Below are positions 1-12,030 of a stretch of DNA of 64,000 bases, one piece after another. The position numbers and the translations under genes are program-made. Positions within the stretch are counted from its first letter, which is position 1, and every line of letters begins with the position of its first letter. Under the pieces are notes generated by a model, which was not told where the DNA came from, did not search any database, and was given only the letters and a program-made list of their open reading frames with translations. Source of the stretch: Chinchilla lanigera (Eukaryota > Chordata > Mammalia > Rodentia > Chinchillidae); contig NW_004955426.1 of the NCBI RefSeq assembly GCF_000276665.1, positions 24,150,820 to 24,214,819 on the forward strand, in the 5' to 3' direction.

Positions 1-65
1 GCAGTACTAGAGATTAAACTCAGGGCCTTGCAAATGTTAGGCAAGTACTGGGCTACATTTCCAAT
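1..65 (-). mobile_element. ID-type SINE fragment cut by window edge
   Basis: Reads in reverse as a tRNA-derived ID SINE. The 'gattaaactcagggccttgc' stretch is the complement of the B-box half, followed by the complement of the A-box half. It is diverged, and its A-rich tail lies outside the window. Confidence 0.65.
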
Positions 66-239
66 CAAAGATGGGGGACCAGGAAGGGCCAGTTTCCATT
101 GGAGCATTAAATAAACAGCTAGAAATGGATTCAGTTAACTTTATGGGATCTCTGAAGAGCAGCAAAATATTTACAAGAATCATTTAGCCTCTTCAGCAAG
201 AAAATCCCATACTTCAAGAAAGTAGGACACTTCATGGCA

Positions 240-640
240 TAAGAAATCAACTAATTTGATGCAGAGAGAGTATTTAACAAAATTCAACATTGTTTGATGA
301 TAAAAAATTCAGTGAGTAGGAAAATAAGGAAACTAGTTCAACATAATAAAGACCATGTATGAAAAGCCATTATACCATTATACCATGTATGAAAAGCCAC
401 TTACCATTATATGCAATGGTGGGACATTGGGGGCTTTTCTCCTGAAGTCAGGAGCAGATGAGGAATGTCCACTTCCACCACTTCTTTTCAACATTCCAAG
501 AGTCTTCACCAGAGCAATTACCAAGGAAAAGAAATTAAAAGACATACAAATTGAGAAGAGAGAAGTAAATATATCCTTTTTTAGAGACAATATGTTTATA
601 TGTATAGAAAATCTTAATAATTTTATACATGCATACATGC
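240..640 (+). pseudogene. LINE-1 ORF2 reverse-transcriptase fragment (dead)
   Basis: A piece of the L1 ORF2 reverse-transcriptase domain. In the frame from 355 the translation has the recognisable RT core order: 'YEKP', then 'CPLPPLLFNI', then a catalytic-motif region reading FRDN where active L1 has F/YADD. The first catalytic aspartate position has therefore been lost. A 31-bp near-tandem duplication of 'accatgtatgaaaagcca' at about 353-400 also disturbs the frame. The endonuclease domain, ORF1 and the 3' end are absent. It ends in a CA-rich run next to a TTTC array. This is a decayed fragment, not a gene. Confidence 0.8.
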
Positions 641-704
641 ATACACACACACAAACACACAGTGGTCAGAAGTAATCAATGAATTCCACAAAGTTAAAGC
701 TTTC

Positions 705-707
705 TTG

Positions 708-738
<31 letters not shown>

Positions 739-769
739 TTTCTCTCTTTCTCTCTCTCTTTCTTTCTTT

Positions 770-838
<69 letters not shown>

Positions 839-858
839 TCTCCTTCCTTCTTTCTTTC
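705..858. repeat. (TTTC)n microsatellite
   Basis: About 150 bp of TTTC units with a TCTC-rich interruption near 740-765. It abuts the T-rich side of a reverse-strand B1 piece, so it probably grew from that SINE's A-rich tail. Confidence 0.95.
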
Positions 859-948
859 TAGACAGAGCTCACTATATATCCCAGGTTGACCTTGAACTCA
901 TGGAGATCTTCCTGCTGGGATTATAGGCGTGTATCACCAATCCCAGCA
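859..948 (-). mobile_element. B1 SINE, truncated
   Basis: Reverse complement of B1: 'gacagagctcactatatatc', 'aggttgaccttgaactca', then 'ctgggattataggcgtg'. The segment normally reading 'cctcagcctcccgagt' is mostly deleted. The A-tail side is the TTTC array on the left. Confidence 0.85.
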
Positions 949-3900
949 ACAATACTCTTTCTTAAAGGGGATCTGAGTAATGCATCTTCTTGCCATTAGA
1001 GTCCATGTCTGCATTGCTTGTGGCTATTTATATATTGCAAAAGAATTCCACTAATCTTCTGATGCAGTTTCCTCCATTGCTTTGGATCCAGAAGTACCTG
1101 TTATCGTCTCCCTCCTCCAATATCTATTCAAGATATCCATGAATTTTAGCAATTTCAGTGAAAATGGCTTTTTAGACTGTGATTGCTGCCCTTGTGCATT
1201 TAATGTAACAGTAAGGCAAGATAAAATCAAGAGATGCTCAAGTTAGAAATCAAATATATTTCTCCCTGCTTCCATTGTGAAACAGTATTCCTATCCCAAA
1301 TGGTTATGTTACTTACTGCCTAAAACTGACTCTTTTTACCTGTTGGTACCTGGATCTAAAGTACCCAGATAGCTGCCATAACTTACATACCAATGGGGCT
1401 CCTTTTGTGTCCTCCGGAGGATGTGTCCCCACTTTGGGGACCATGAACTCTTAACAGCGCAGAGCCAAGAGCTATGGGCATGAGAAGCACAAATTATTCC
1501 AGTGAGGAATTAGAACTGTGGCTAAGTAAGAGCACTCCTGCTTTTACTTCTTGATTCGGACGTGCAGGTATTCTCTGTGTTGGAGTGACAACACCATAGA
1601 AGTTCTCTGACTCGAGGCATATATTACACATTCTATTGTATGTAGGCATCATCTTCCAAAATAATTATATGCTAGCAGATGCTTCAAGAGGATGTTCCGG
1701 TCTTCTGTAAGTCCATCAGCTTTTGGACGCTATACGATGTGATAAGATCAGTGGGCTATGGGCTCACTCCCACTATGCTTCATTATGAAGTGGCATCCCT
1801 CATTTGTTGTGATCTTTTGTGGCATCACATACTAGTGGCTCCAGTAATACTGTGTCTTTGCATAGTGGCATTATTTGAAACCTCAAGGATAAAGAAGAAA
1901 AAGATACTAAGACTATTTATCTACTTTTATAGAAACAAACGTGTGGTCCGTACATTACTAATTAATGATGCAACGGGAGGCTGATGGATGTCCTTGAGGA
2001 ACGGTGACATGCTGGGGACTCAGTGATGCTTGTGTGGTCAGTGACAAATGCTGCTTCACATTAATGGCCCAAGTCACTTCGTGTACTTGCAGGTTGAGTG
2101 CCTCATTTGTGATTGTTAATTTCTTATATGTGCTAACATCTGAAACAAGAATCTTCCTATTCATTAATCTCTCCTACAGGTCTAGCCAAATACGTCTGCT
2201 CCGGCTATTTTTTTTCCCCTCTGGATCTTTCAATCTTTTTCTCTTCCAGGCCCTTGATGACCTAAATTAATTATAATTGCTCATGAATTTTCTTCTTGGA
2301 TCTGATAACATTTTTGGTTTGGTGCTTTGAGCAGGGGTAGAGAGAGAATTTTGATCACCTAACTCTCCCTGCTGTTACATCCCTTGCCTCACAAGCCCAG
2401 ACCTTAAGCAAGGATTCATTCGGCTCCATAGTAGGTTCATGGCTATTTGAGCTATGAAAGGAAATCCAGGTGTCAAATCTCGGTGTCCATTATACATACT
2501 TAATGCAATGATATGAATTCAAGGAGTACTGTGCTAATTTATTGAGGAATTATTTTGGTACGTGTTTCCTATGACCCTAACAAAAGCAATAGACTAAGTT
2601 TCTAAGAATTCTGTGCTACAATTAATTTCTGGTTTAACTGCTTCCTTGTTTCTTTTCACCAATGGGATTGAAAGAATCTTTGTGACTTCTAGTAAAAGTA
2701 TCTACTCATGATCCAGACAAGCGATCAGCAACACTATATTTGCTTATAAAGAGCAGGAGAAGCTATTCATTCTGCTCTAATCCTTCAGTAGTTCCATACT
2801 ACTTCCAGGATAATCAATTAATTTGTCCCAGTGGATCAGCTGAAAAAGTTCAAATTTATGAACATTAGTACATAAAAATTAAGTTTATGAACACCAGCAG
2901 TTAAAAGAAATAAAGCATTTTAAAAGTTTCTGAAATATATTGTACAGACTGGTTCATCAGAGATAGGGGAAGGCTGTGGATGATGCCAATAGTTCTAGTT
3001 TGACCTAAATAAAAGGTGATGTCATTCGCTGTGAAAGAAAATAAAGCAAAATTGCTTTTGAATAGGTGTTACTCTCTTCTAATTGGCTCTGATCTACATG
3101 TAAGCATATTAATTCATCCTTATACTCTCCAGTATTTAGTATAAGATATTGCACATGATGTGAATGTCCAAAAGTACTTGATGTTTATGTGGGTAAATGT
3201 GGACCTCCAAAGTCTTATCAACAGACTCACAAGTCTGCTGAGGCTACTGGTGCAAAGGAGAAACCAGTTAGAGCAAAAGGGCTGTTTCAAAAACCCTATC
3301 ACTCGGATATACAAGTAGAAATCCCACATTGCATTACAACTATCAAGCCAGAATTAGTGATTTTTTCCTCCACATTCCCAAGAAAATAATTTCTATTGTC
3401 TTTAACAGCTAGGCTCCATGCTCTGTGAATGAGCCAGGAGAGACTCGCTCCTCAATCCCATAACAGAACTCAGCTGCATCTAACCACTTACCTCAAGAGC
3501 AGTGTCAGTCTTCTTCAGTTCAAATTTTGGGGCAAGGGAAAAACAAGGAAAGAGGAGAAGAACATTCTAGGTGGAAATGGTAATGGGCACAAGGGTGGTG
3601 ATTTTGAAAACAACAGCAAACAATTTGTTTGCATTGTTAGGACTCATGAGCACCAAGGCTGTAGGTGATGTCACACCAGCAACCTGTGAATAAGATAACT
3701 GCCACTCTTGAAAGATGTCCAGCTCAGAGTCTGGGCAGCTGGCTCTCCCCAGTTGGGAACTGACAAGATACTTGGCACTAAAAGGATATCCTCAAGGAAG
3801 AACAAAACATGCCCTGGATGGTGGCGTCACTCAGGGGTACTAAATCTGTTAGCCCTGGACGGCTAGAGTTTTCCTTTGCAGCAGTTTATAGGCAAGATTA

Positions 3901-4082
3901 CTGGAGGAGCTATTTTGCTGTTCAGCATCTGGTAGCAACACAAACGAAACATTTCTGGCTATCACATTTATTCTTTCTGCCTGCATGACAGAGACAAAGG
4001 GTTTCAGTCTTGTCCCAGCACATCTCATAGCAACAAATGGCTGTTACTGTAAATAGGTTAGTTTACCTCTATGCTCTTCATT
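949..4082. other. Unassigned mostly unique sequence
   Basis: I recognise no SINE, L1 or gene here. The longest open frame is a 101-codon stretch at 1679-1984 with no recognisable domain and no codon-like bias. The part from 1380 to 2050 has somewhat more CpG than its surroundings. Old ERV-internal or other ancient repeat sequence is possible but I cannot show it. Confidence 0.5.
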
Positions 4083-4097
4083 AAAAACAAAGAATAG

Positions 4098-4196
4098 GGG
4101 CTGGGGATTAGCTCAGCGGCACATAACCTGCCTGGCACGTGCAAGGTCATGAGTTCGATTCCGGTTCCGCAAACAAAACAAAACTAAAAAAAATAT
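4098..4196 (+). mobile_element. ID-type SINE with target-site duplication
   Basis: A tRNA-derived SINE with an A-box-like 'ttagctcagcggc' and a B-box 'gagttcgattcc', followed by an A-rich tail. It is flanked by a 15-bp direct repeat with one mismatch: 'aaaaacaaagaatag' at 4083-4097 and 'aaaaataaagaatag' at 4197-4211. This fits L1-mediated insertion. Confidence 0.9.
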
Positions 4197-4211
4197 AAAA
4201 ATAAAGAATAG

Positions 4212-5966
4212 TTCATTGCCTATCCAAGCTGAGATACAAGCTTGGAGAAAGATCCACTGGAAAAGTGCATTATGAAATAGAGAATTTGACAATGAGAGAA
4301 AAGATTACAGTTTAAGACAGAATGGGTCTTAGGGAGGAAACACTCCGTTAAATGGGTTACATGTGTACAGTAGAAATGGAGTAACTTGGTCCAGTGAATC
4401 TTACAAATGGAAGCTAATCATTATATGATTGTATGGTTGGTGACACTAAGTCAAAAAACATGCAATCATGTTTCAATAGAAAAATTATAGTTGAGTATCA
4501 TGTATTGATATGTAAAATAATGCAATTTATATATGTATGCATATGTGTTCATTGATATATATGAAGAAAGAAAAAGATGAAGATTAGGTCAAATGTTTTG
4601 AGGTTTTTAAAATGCTTTTAAAAGAGTGCAACCTTTTCCTTTGTGAATAAAAATATTTTGACCACTAAACTTCCAGTTTTAGAACATAACCCCTTGATTA
4701 ATTGGCATAGCTGAGAGACAGGCCTTTTAGCAAATCCCATGTGGAGAGACTAGACTAAACCTGGAATCCAAGCATTTTTCTCAGTGGCATTTACCCTTGC
4801 TTTGCGATGCCTGTGTTTACCAGTGAATCTAAAAAATGTCATCAGTTAAATCACTGTTTAAAAGGAGAACTCAGAAGAAAAGTAAGTGTAAAATTTCACA
4901 GTTATTCAAAGTTACCCAAATGGGTTTGCAGGAAAATGGCAAGAGCACAAAACAAAGTCTCCGAAGAAATTTATCATGCTATTTTAATCTAAGTAAACTG
5001 GTAAACTCTACATCTGTGGAGAACAAGTTGTCTTTAAAGTTATGCCTATTGCAGTTATATATTTTTATTATCACAAACTTCAGAGTTGTTTTATTTTCAG
5101 TTAGGGAGTTCTCATTATCCCAACATGCTGTGTCAAAGTGTGTGCATTTTTAAAGAGCCCAATAAACAGAGAAGCAATCTGTTATCTCTGATGTTATCTA
5201 TGACAGCAAAATTCTGGGCAAAAATTTAAATAAATAACCATGAACTACACATAAATTATGGGCTACAGAAAGTATTTATGATTATTCTTTGGAATTTTCC
5301 AGGAGAGAAAGGTGCTTTCCCACCCTTATCTCATGTAATTTTCTAAACTCTAGAGTTTGTGGGCCAAAATAAAGCCAATTTCCCGGAGGTTATTCCGGGA
5401 CTTTTCAGAGGAGCTAGCACTTGAACTTGAGCCTACATGAATTTTCTTCAGTCTGAATGGTGTGCCTGGGCCTGTGAGCTCCTTCCAGGTTCCTAACACT
5501 CTTTTTTCTGGTCTATAGTTTTTGTCCCATCCAGGAGCTTTTTCTGTGAAGATGTTTAAGAAATTCCAGTGACAGAAGTAGATCTTCATTTTTCACTTTT
5601 TTTTTTAGAGAGAGAGAAATTGATCCCCGGAGAGGAAGAAAATTCCGTCAGAGCTAACAAATTCTCAGCCTAGGAATAGAATGTCATCCTTGCTTCCCAA
5701 TTACCTCTTTTTTTTGCGATTTGACAGGGCAATTCTAGTCATTTGGTCTTCCTAACACTATGATCAAATTTATGTTTTCAGATTTTTCATTTTTAGTTGT
5801 GGTTGGTCAATAGCATCTTGAATTGTGTGATGGAGTTGCAGTTTGTTTAGCAGCTGCCATCTCGGGAAAGTATAACCTTTATTTCTTTTTTAACTCAAAT
5901 GTCTCTTTATGACTGATGTCTAAGCATTTTCCAAGTATCTGGCAAAATGGTATAATCAGAAAGGGT
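4212..5966. other. Unassigned AT-rich sequence
   Basis: No gene or repeat family is recognised. A 105-codon frame at 4836-5153 has no recognisable domain. The 5300-5420 part could be a very old MIR, but the match is too weak to call. Confidence 0.5.
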
Positions 5967-5980
5967 CATGGTGGCGAGTC

Positions 5981-6087
5981 CATTTTTGTTTTTATATATA
6001 TATACACACACATATGGTACCAGGAACCAAACTCACGACCTCACACTTGCCAGGCAGGTGCTGTGCCGCTGAGCTGTATCCCCCACC
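5981..6087 (-). mobile_element. ID-type SINE with target-site duplication
   Basis: Reverse-strand ID element: 'tggtaccaggaaccaaactc' through 'gagctgtatcccc'. Its tail lies on the left as T-rich, then TA/CA sequence. A 14-bp target duplication with one mismatch flanks it: 'catggtggcgagtc' at 5967-5980 and 'catggtggtgagtc' at 6088-6101. Confidence 0.9.
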
Positions 6088-6098
6088 CATGGTGGTGA

Positions 6099-6150
6099 GT
6101 CATATTGGTGAATTAAGTCATATAGGTGGATTAAGTCGTATTGGTGGATA
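6099..6150. repeat. Short tandem array, about 18-bp unit, three copies
   Basis: Three imperfect units of the form 'agtcatattggtggatta' follow the right-hand target duplication of the ID element at 5981-6087. The first unit includes the last bases of that duplication. Confidence 0.8.
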
Positions 6151-6520
6151 AATATCAAGAGTTTAAAATTTAATCAAGGTTGTTGGGCAAAATCTTCTCT
6201 GGATATTTATTCATTAATGAAATAAAATCATGATAACTTCATGATGAATATTACTGTATTGAATACTATTTTCTTACCTTTTAAATGAAAGTTAACACAT
6301 TTAGAAAATATTGCAAAGATCAAATATGATTAGACATAAACATTATTGTTTGTAGTGAAAAATTGTCTTTTTAACCTATTGGGAGCCCATCCTTCATAGT
6401 TTATATAGTCTCCAATTAGTCTTCACGAAGTTTTAATAATATCGGCAGCATTGGTAGAGTATAATTTGAATATAATTATAATATGTTACGATTTAAAAAT
6501 TCATTTTATCTGGGACTCCT

Positions 6521-6597
6521 ATATTTCTTAAGGGACCCAATTCCATTATAAAACAATAAAAAACAATATTTCTTAAGGGACCCATTCCATTATAAAA
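6521..6597. repeat. Tandem duplication, 45-bp period
   Basis: 'atatttcttaagggaccc' followed by 'attccattataaaa' occurs at 6521-6553 and again at 6566-6597, separated by a short A-rich spacer. The copies differ by a one-base indel, so the event is fairly young. Confidence 0.85.
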
Positions 6598-8128
6598 GTA
6601 TATTAGAGTCTATGTGGCAGTATAAGAAAAGAAAACTGGTTCTAATGCTTGTGAAATGTACAGAATGTGAAAAAGAAAAACGGAAAATGGTAGTTACTTT
6701 ACACAATGCCAACTGAAGATTTATATTAAGAGGGAATGCATAAGATAGGGTTGCTAAAAAAATACTTGAAGAATGGAAATCTTAAGTAATGCCTGGAAGA
6801 GACTTTGCTTTTCTAGAAAATAAAGTATAGGGTATTTTGGTCTCGTTTTTATAATGAGGAGAGAACATTCAAGCTAACTCAATTTACTGTAAGGCTTCCC
6901 TTGGGAAAATGAATGAATTCCCATGGAAATTTGCAGAGAAAAATCATGGGAAGGTCTTACTAAACCTAAAGTTTGGTGGAGGAAGGACTAGTCTCCCTTA
7001 AAAGTTTAGAATTTGTAGTTTATGAAGTCTAAGTCTTTGTAACTTTTACTATCATTTTCCCATACTTAGAGTTTTGTCTCAACAGCTTCTTCTCCAGCTT
7101 TCACTGGTGAGTTTCTTATATTGCTTTCAATTGCTGATGGAAAACCTCTGATTAAATCTCATGTCAGGGCCGGTGGTTAAGCATACAGAGATACACTGCC
7201 TCAAACCAGGGACAAATCCTTCTTTAGTTGACCAAGATTGGGAATAAGAAGGATGTGACCAAGCAGCTGCTTTGGCAGCAGGGACTGAGGGTGGACATAA
7301 TCTTTTAGAGGGTGATATGGCAAAGGCTGCTCTCTCAAATAAATTATTTCAGGCTGGAGAAAAATGTGAAAAAACACTTGAAATTATTTATATTTTTAAA
7401 CTGAGGCATGATCCACAGCATTCAGAATTCATGTATATTTATTCTTATGCATTCTGTTTTGGCATGATGTTATGTCCCATTTTGACTCATATTCTAGAAT
7501 TGCTTTAGAACTTTACACAATGACTTACATGTAGTGGAATGATTTAACAAAACAGTGCTCAGAAGATGGACTTACTTCTTCCCCAGGCCTTCCTAAACAC
7601 TTACTGTGAGGGTAGATGGGAAGCATGTTTGATAGGAAATTTATAACTTAGTACTAAAATATGTTTGTACTTAGATTTATATCAAGTGAATGGAACAGAG
7701 CAAATTGTTCTTTACTAAGACAATGAGTTTAACCCTTAACACAGCTCTGTCCCTGCCATGAAGAGGATTGAGTTAATTTGCGGAAGAGGGATGTGGGAAT
7801 ACCCATCTTTCACTTTTTTTAAACCTCCTTTTTCCTTCCTTAAGAAAATTGAATTAAGCACATTTTACTGAGTAGCCTGACACTTCTCACTCATGAAAAC
7901 TTCTAATCAACGTTGTACAAGTAAAAAAGCTTACACAAACTTTACAAATAAAATTAAAACTCTTAAAATTTACCTAATAAATGTCATATGGCCACCCCAG
8001 TTCCCTTGGTATTTATTGTCCTTGAGGATAATCAGAAAGGCTATTAATACCAGTAACAGAAAGTAACAATAACAACCACAAAATCATAAACACTTACAAA
8101 CTGTGTAACAATTACATAGTTATAAATC
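6598..8128. other. Unassigned AT-rich sequence
   Basis: No gene or mobile element is recognised. Open frames are short and lack domain features. Confidence 0.5.
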
Positions 8129-8132
8129 TCCC

Positions 8133-8208
8133 GCCTTTCCTTCCATCCTTCTTCCTTCCCTTCCTCCCTCCTTGCTTTCCTTCTTTCCATCCTTCCTCTC
8201 TTCCTTTC
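8133..8208. repeat. CCTT/TTCC-rich low-complexity tract
   Basis: Pyrimidine-only sequence of imperfect CCTT units, lying on the tail (left) side of a reverse-strand ID element. Confidence 0.85.
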
Positions 8209-8282
8209 TTGGTACTGGGATTGAATCTAGTGCCTCACACAAGCTGAGAAAGTTCTCTACTCGTTGAGCTACTCCTCAGTCC
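8209..8282 (-). mobile_element. ID-type SINE, diverged
   Basis: Reads in reverse as ID: 'ttggtactgggattgaatct' through 'gttgagctactcctcagtcc'. The preceding CCTT tract takes the place of the A-rich tail. Confidence 0.8.
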
Positions 8283-8284
8283 CT

Positions 8285-8460
8285 TTTCTTCCTCCCTCCA
8301 TCCCTTCCTCCCTCCTTCCCTGCCTCTCTTTCTTTCTTTCTTTCTTTCTTTCTCTTTCTTTCTTTCTTTCTTTCTTTCTTCCTTCCTTCCTTCCTTCCTT
8401 CCTTCCTTCCTTCCTTCCTTCCTTCCTTCCTTTTGCCTGTCTTCCTTCCTTCTTTCTTTC
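8285..8460. repeat. (TTTC)n/(CCTT)n microsatellite
   Basis: A compound pyrimidine array: CCTCC-rich, then TTTC units, then a long run of CCTT units to about 8430. It sits between a reverse ID and a reverse B1. The long open frames through it on both strands come from the repeat and are not genes. Confidence 0.95.
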
Positions 8461-8462
8461 CA

Positions 8463-8565
8463 TTTTGAGACAAGGTCTTGCTAAATTGTCCAGAATGGCT
8501 TTGAATTTATGATTTTCTTGCCTCAACCCTCTGAATAACTAGGCATGGCTCCATGTGCCTGGCTC
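8463..8565 (-). mobile_element. B1 SINE, diverged
   Basis: Reverse B1: 'tttgagacaaggtcttgcta', 'ccagaatggctttgaattta', 'ttgcctcaaccctctgaata' and 'catgtgcctggct'. The pyrimidine array on its left corresponds to its expanded tail. Confidence 0.8.
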
Positions 8566-9741
8566 AAGCATTTCCATTTTGTTGTGATGGTCACTCTTAC
8601 CTACATCTAAATTGATAACTAAAATTCTCACAGTCTTCTGTTTTTGGAGTTTTAAAGTTTGGGGTAGGATGTACTAAAACTCCTATTTTACTTACATTGT
8701 ATTTTTCCCTGAAGACAGAATTGAAGAGGAGGTGAAATACTAATTACCACCTTGGTTCAGAGGATAAGTTAGAATTTTCTAAATCCATCAGATTAACTGA
8801 CAACTACTTGACTGAGTATTGGTCTTGCTCAAGAAAATTCTTTGATGCATTTTCTCAAGTCCATGACCACTGGAGGTTGGGCAGTCTATTATGACACTGG
8901 CAGATTTGGTGTCTGATGAACCAGGAATAAGGCCGTCACTAGCCACAAATCTGTGAACATCTTCATTCCAAACTTCCTAATGTACAGAAAAATGAATTTA
9001 TATGGTCTGTACATTTCCCAGGGTATGCTACTGCACTGCAGAGATGTAATGGACTGAGACAGTTCACAGAGACGGTTCCGTATGAGTTGAGGATGAAAGC
9101 AGTCAACTTGGGCAAAGGCTCCTCTCGTCTTCCCTGTAAGCCTCTCCTGGAGTCCACCTCTGGGCTCCCTTTGTCTGAGGCCCCAGATCAGTCTTCCCCT
9201 TGGCTTCCTTCTTAGTCTCGTGTCATTTCTCGACAGGACTGGTATTCACAGGAGAATTTCACATTTCACTGATCCTCACTGCATATTGTAGAACAGAGAA
9301 TACTAGAAAGGGGTAAAGAACAGAAAAGTATGGCAATGAACATTTTCCTCTCTCCCACCTTCAGTCACAAGCACAGGCCACAAGCATTCCTGGAGGTGAT
9401 CAAACTTCAAGCCTACACTCCTAGGACCATGTTTCTGTTCTTTCCTCAGAATGAATGTGAACTGGAGTAAGAAAAGGAAGCACAAACTTTTTCTCTTTGG
9501 AAGTTATTTGGCTTAAATGAAGCTCATAAGTAAGAACAAAGTCAAGTTGAAGAGAAATGGATCCCTGAAATCTCTCAGCACTGTGCAGCTGACTGTATCA
9601 GTTGTGACTTCCAAGGAAATCCACCAAGTACTTTCACTCTAAAAGCAAAGTAAGACATTGCGTCATGTTGCTTCCAAGATAATTGTAGCTGTTTCTTCCA
9701 ACTTGACCTTCATGCTAGGGGATTTGCATTGGAAAGTCAAC
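8566..9741. other. Unassigned sequence
   Basis: No repeat or gene is recognised. Short reverse-strand frames near 8963-9157 and 9303-9485 have no recognisable product. Confidence 0.5.
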
Positions 9742-9787
9742 AGGAGAGAGGGAGGGCAGGAGAGAGAGAGAGGGAGGGAGAGGGAGG

Positions 9788-9824
<37 letters not shown>
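9742..9824. repeat. (GA)n/(GGGA)n microsatellite
   Basis: Pure purine tract of GA units mixed with GGGA units, ending in a long perfect GA run. Confidence 0.95.
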
Positions 9825-9828
<4 letters not shown>

Positions 9829-11574
9829 TCAGTATAAATATGAAACTAAATCTACTTTGAAAATAGCAGGTCTGAGGTCGGTGGAGCTCTTCACTTTCCT
9901 CAAAATCAAATGGTTTATTTACGGCAGCTCATCCTACTATTTTATTACATTTTAAGCACAATAGGGTGATAGCAGTAGCTTTTGCATTTATAGGATCACT
10001 TGTAACACGGACAACTTCAGGTTCTGACAAGAAACCCACTAAATTTGATTTTATCTGGTAATTTAAGGACGGCATTTAAGGACAGAAAAACTAGACTAAA
10101 GTAATAACACTTTAGTGATAGTAGAATGTTTAAACTGAAATTAGTCTGTGACAAACATGTGGTTATTTCTATTTCTGTTATTTCAAATTAAGAGAAAGTG
10201 TGCAGTGTAGAATACCACTCTAAGAGTAAAGATGTGCACCTTAGGGGAACGGAATAAATCACTGTGGTTCTTCAATGATATTTTCCCCTCAAGTTACTAA
10301 AGTAAAACTCAGCTTCAATCACACTATTTTACAATTATATAAAAAATGTAAATTTCCTTAAATATTCCCTCCACTAACATCTCCAGCATAAGCACTGCTA
10401 GTACTTTGGTACATCTCCTGGATTTTCCTGTGCTTTTTTTCTAACTTTTTCTCTCTTCACACTTTTATAGTGTGTTCCAATGCTTATAAATATGCATCTT
10501 TAAAATAAGACATAAAACATATAGGTTAGTTTTCACTGCTTATATAAAGTAGTGATAGGACAAGAAAATATTAGAGGCTGGCTGAGTGCTCGGAAAGGCA
10601 TGAATTTTAATACTTTTCTATTGGGACAAGAAAAGCGGAAAGGAAAGGAAAGGCAGAGGAAACACATCGCTGAAGCTGTACTTATCCGAATTTTTTGTGG
10701 TTGAAGAACAGCTCATATTCTTATGTCTGCTAGGAGTAGATACTCTATCTATATGAGTGTGCTCGTGTGCACAGGGGTTGCCTTCCTGGGTGGGAGAAAG
10801 AAACAAACCTACCTTACTATACTGAGAAATGACATGCAAATATATTTGACCAACTCACGTGAGCCCCTTCTCCCCAAACGTCCACATCAAAGAAATGATG
10901 ACAGCAACCCATACTGAGGGAGTCTGGAAGTATGAGCCACATTTAATGATAAGTCCTATGTGTATAAGGGCCCAGCTGATTTTGAAACTTACACCAGATG
11001 GAGACAGTGGGTGTGTTTTCAAGACCTGGCACTGAGTGACTTAGTATGTGCATACAGAAACAGCTGCACAATTTGGAGGTTCATGCAGCTTTTTTGTAGG
11101 TTGTCCCTCACGTGACTGGAACAGATATGAACTAAAGAGGAATGCAGCAATAATTTATCTCTTCTCAAATAATAACGATGCCTGAGTAGTCATATCTCCA
11201 CAGAAACAGGTGTGAAAGTTGTAGTGTGACACTTGAGGCTAAGGATACTGGTAATTCAAATGAGCATCATCTAGAAAGACTAGTGATATTCATAAGGGTT
11301 TATGGATAGGTTTTTAGCTCTAAGGTAGAACTTTGGAAAGAATCCAACAAGGCTGAAAAGTAAAACCCACACATAGATTAGGAAAATGGCTAGAACTGAT
11401 GAGCTAAATCATGCATGAGAAACCTCAAGGCCATTTAGAGAGAGATTTGGAGTGACAAGACTTGAGGACTGATGGGTCTTAATGCTACCCTTCATATACT
11501 GTGTTTTCTTAATTGTGTCTTGGAGGAAGGGTATTTCTCACATTGCCTAAGCTAAGTCTTGAAGAAGATTTTCA
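9825..11574. other. Unassigned AT-rich sequence
   Basis: I see no gene and no recognisable mobile element. Two overlapping frames near 10618-10917 are short and featureless. Confidence 0.5.
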
Positions 11575-11580
11575 TAGAAA

Positions 11581-12030
11581 GTGACACTGTATTATCCCCC
11601 TACTGTAAGAACCTGAAAGAGTAAATAAAACTGAAAGGTACAATAGATATTGTGAAAAGGAAAGAAATTGCTCAGTAAGAAAGAACAATTGGGATGAGGG
11701 AAATGAGAAAAGAAAGAAAGAAGGGATATATACGTATGTCATATATATGTATGTCATATACATATAAATAAAACAGCTAAGATAATTGTACTATCAATTT
11801 CTATTGGTTTCTTGAAAGGAACAGTTAATGTTTAATTGTTTGATCAATCTTGCATGCCTATATCTGGTAATGTGAGCAACTACTCTGAAGAAAACAATAA
11901 GTAATACAACAACCATTGTTGATTTCCTATCATCTTATTTTGAAATTGTGTATCATTTTTAGAGTTTTTGTATTATTTGTTTTTGTCTTTGCTATTTTGT
12001 TTTTGTTCTTTTCTCTTTAAAATAAAAAAG
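11581..12030 (+). mobile_element. LINE-1 3' end, 5'-truncated
   Basis: Matches the other lineage-specific L1 3' ends in this window: 'ctgaaagagtaaataaaact', then an ATGT-rich microsatellite, then 'tttgatcaatcttgcatgcc', then the terminal 'tctctttaaaataaaaaag'. Only the last codons of ORF2 and the 3' UTR remain. A possible short target duplication 'agaaagt' is present at both ends. Confidence 0.85.

Noticed and set aside
679..926. Long phenylalanine/serine/leucine-rich frames
   Set aside because: They are translations of the TTTC array and the adjacent B1, not genes.
1679..1984. 101-codon frame tested as ERV pol or env
   Set aside because: No RT, integrase or Env motif could be found in any frame.
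4098..4196. Possible tRNA gene because of A- and B-box motifs
   Set aside because: The A-rich tail, target duplication and lack of a foldable acceptor stem mark it as an ID SINE; the same applies to the other ID copies.
8264..8526. Arg/Lys/Glu/Gly-rich frames on the minus strand
   Set aside because: Produced by the CCTT/TTTC array; all frames stay open because the array lacks stops.
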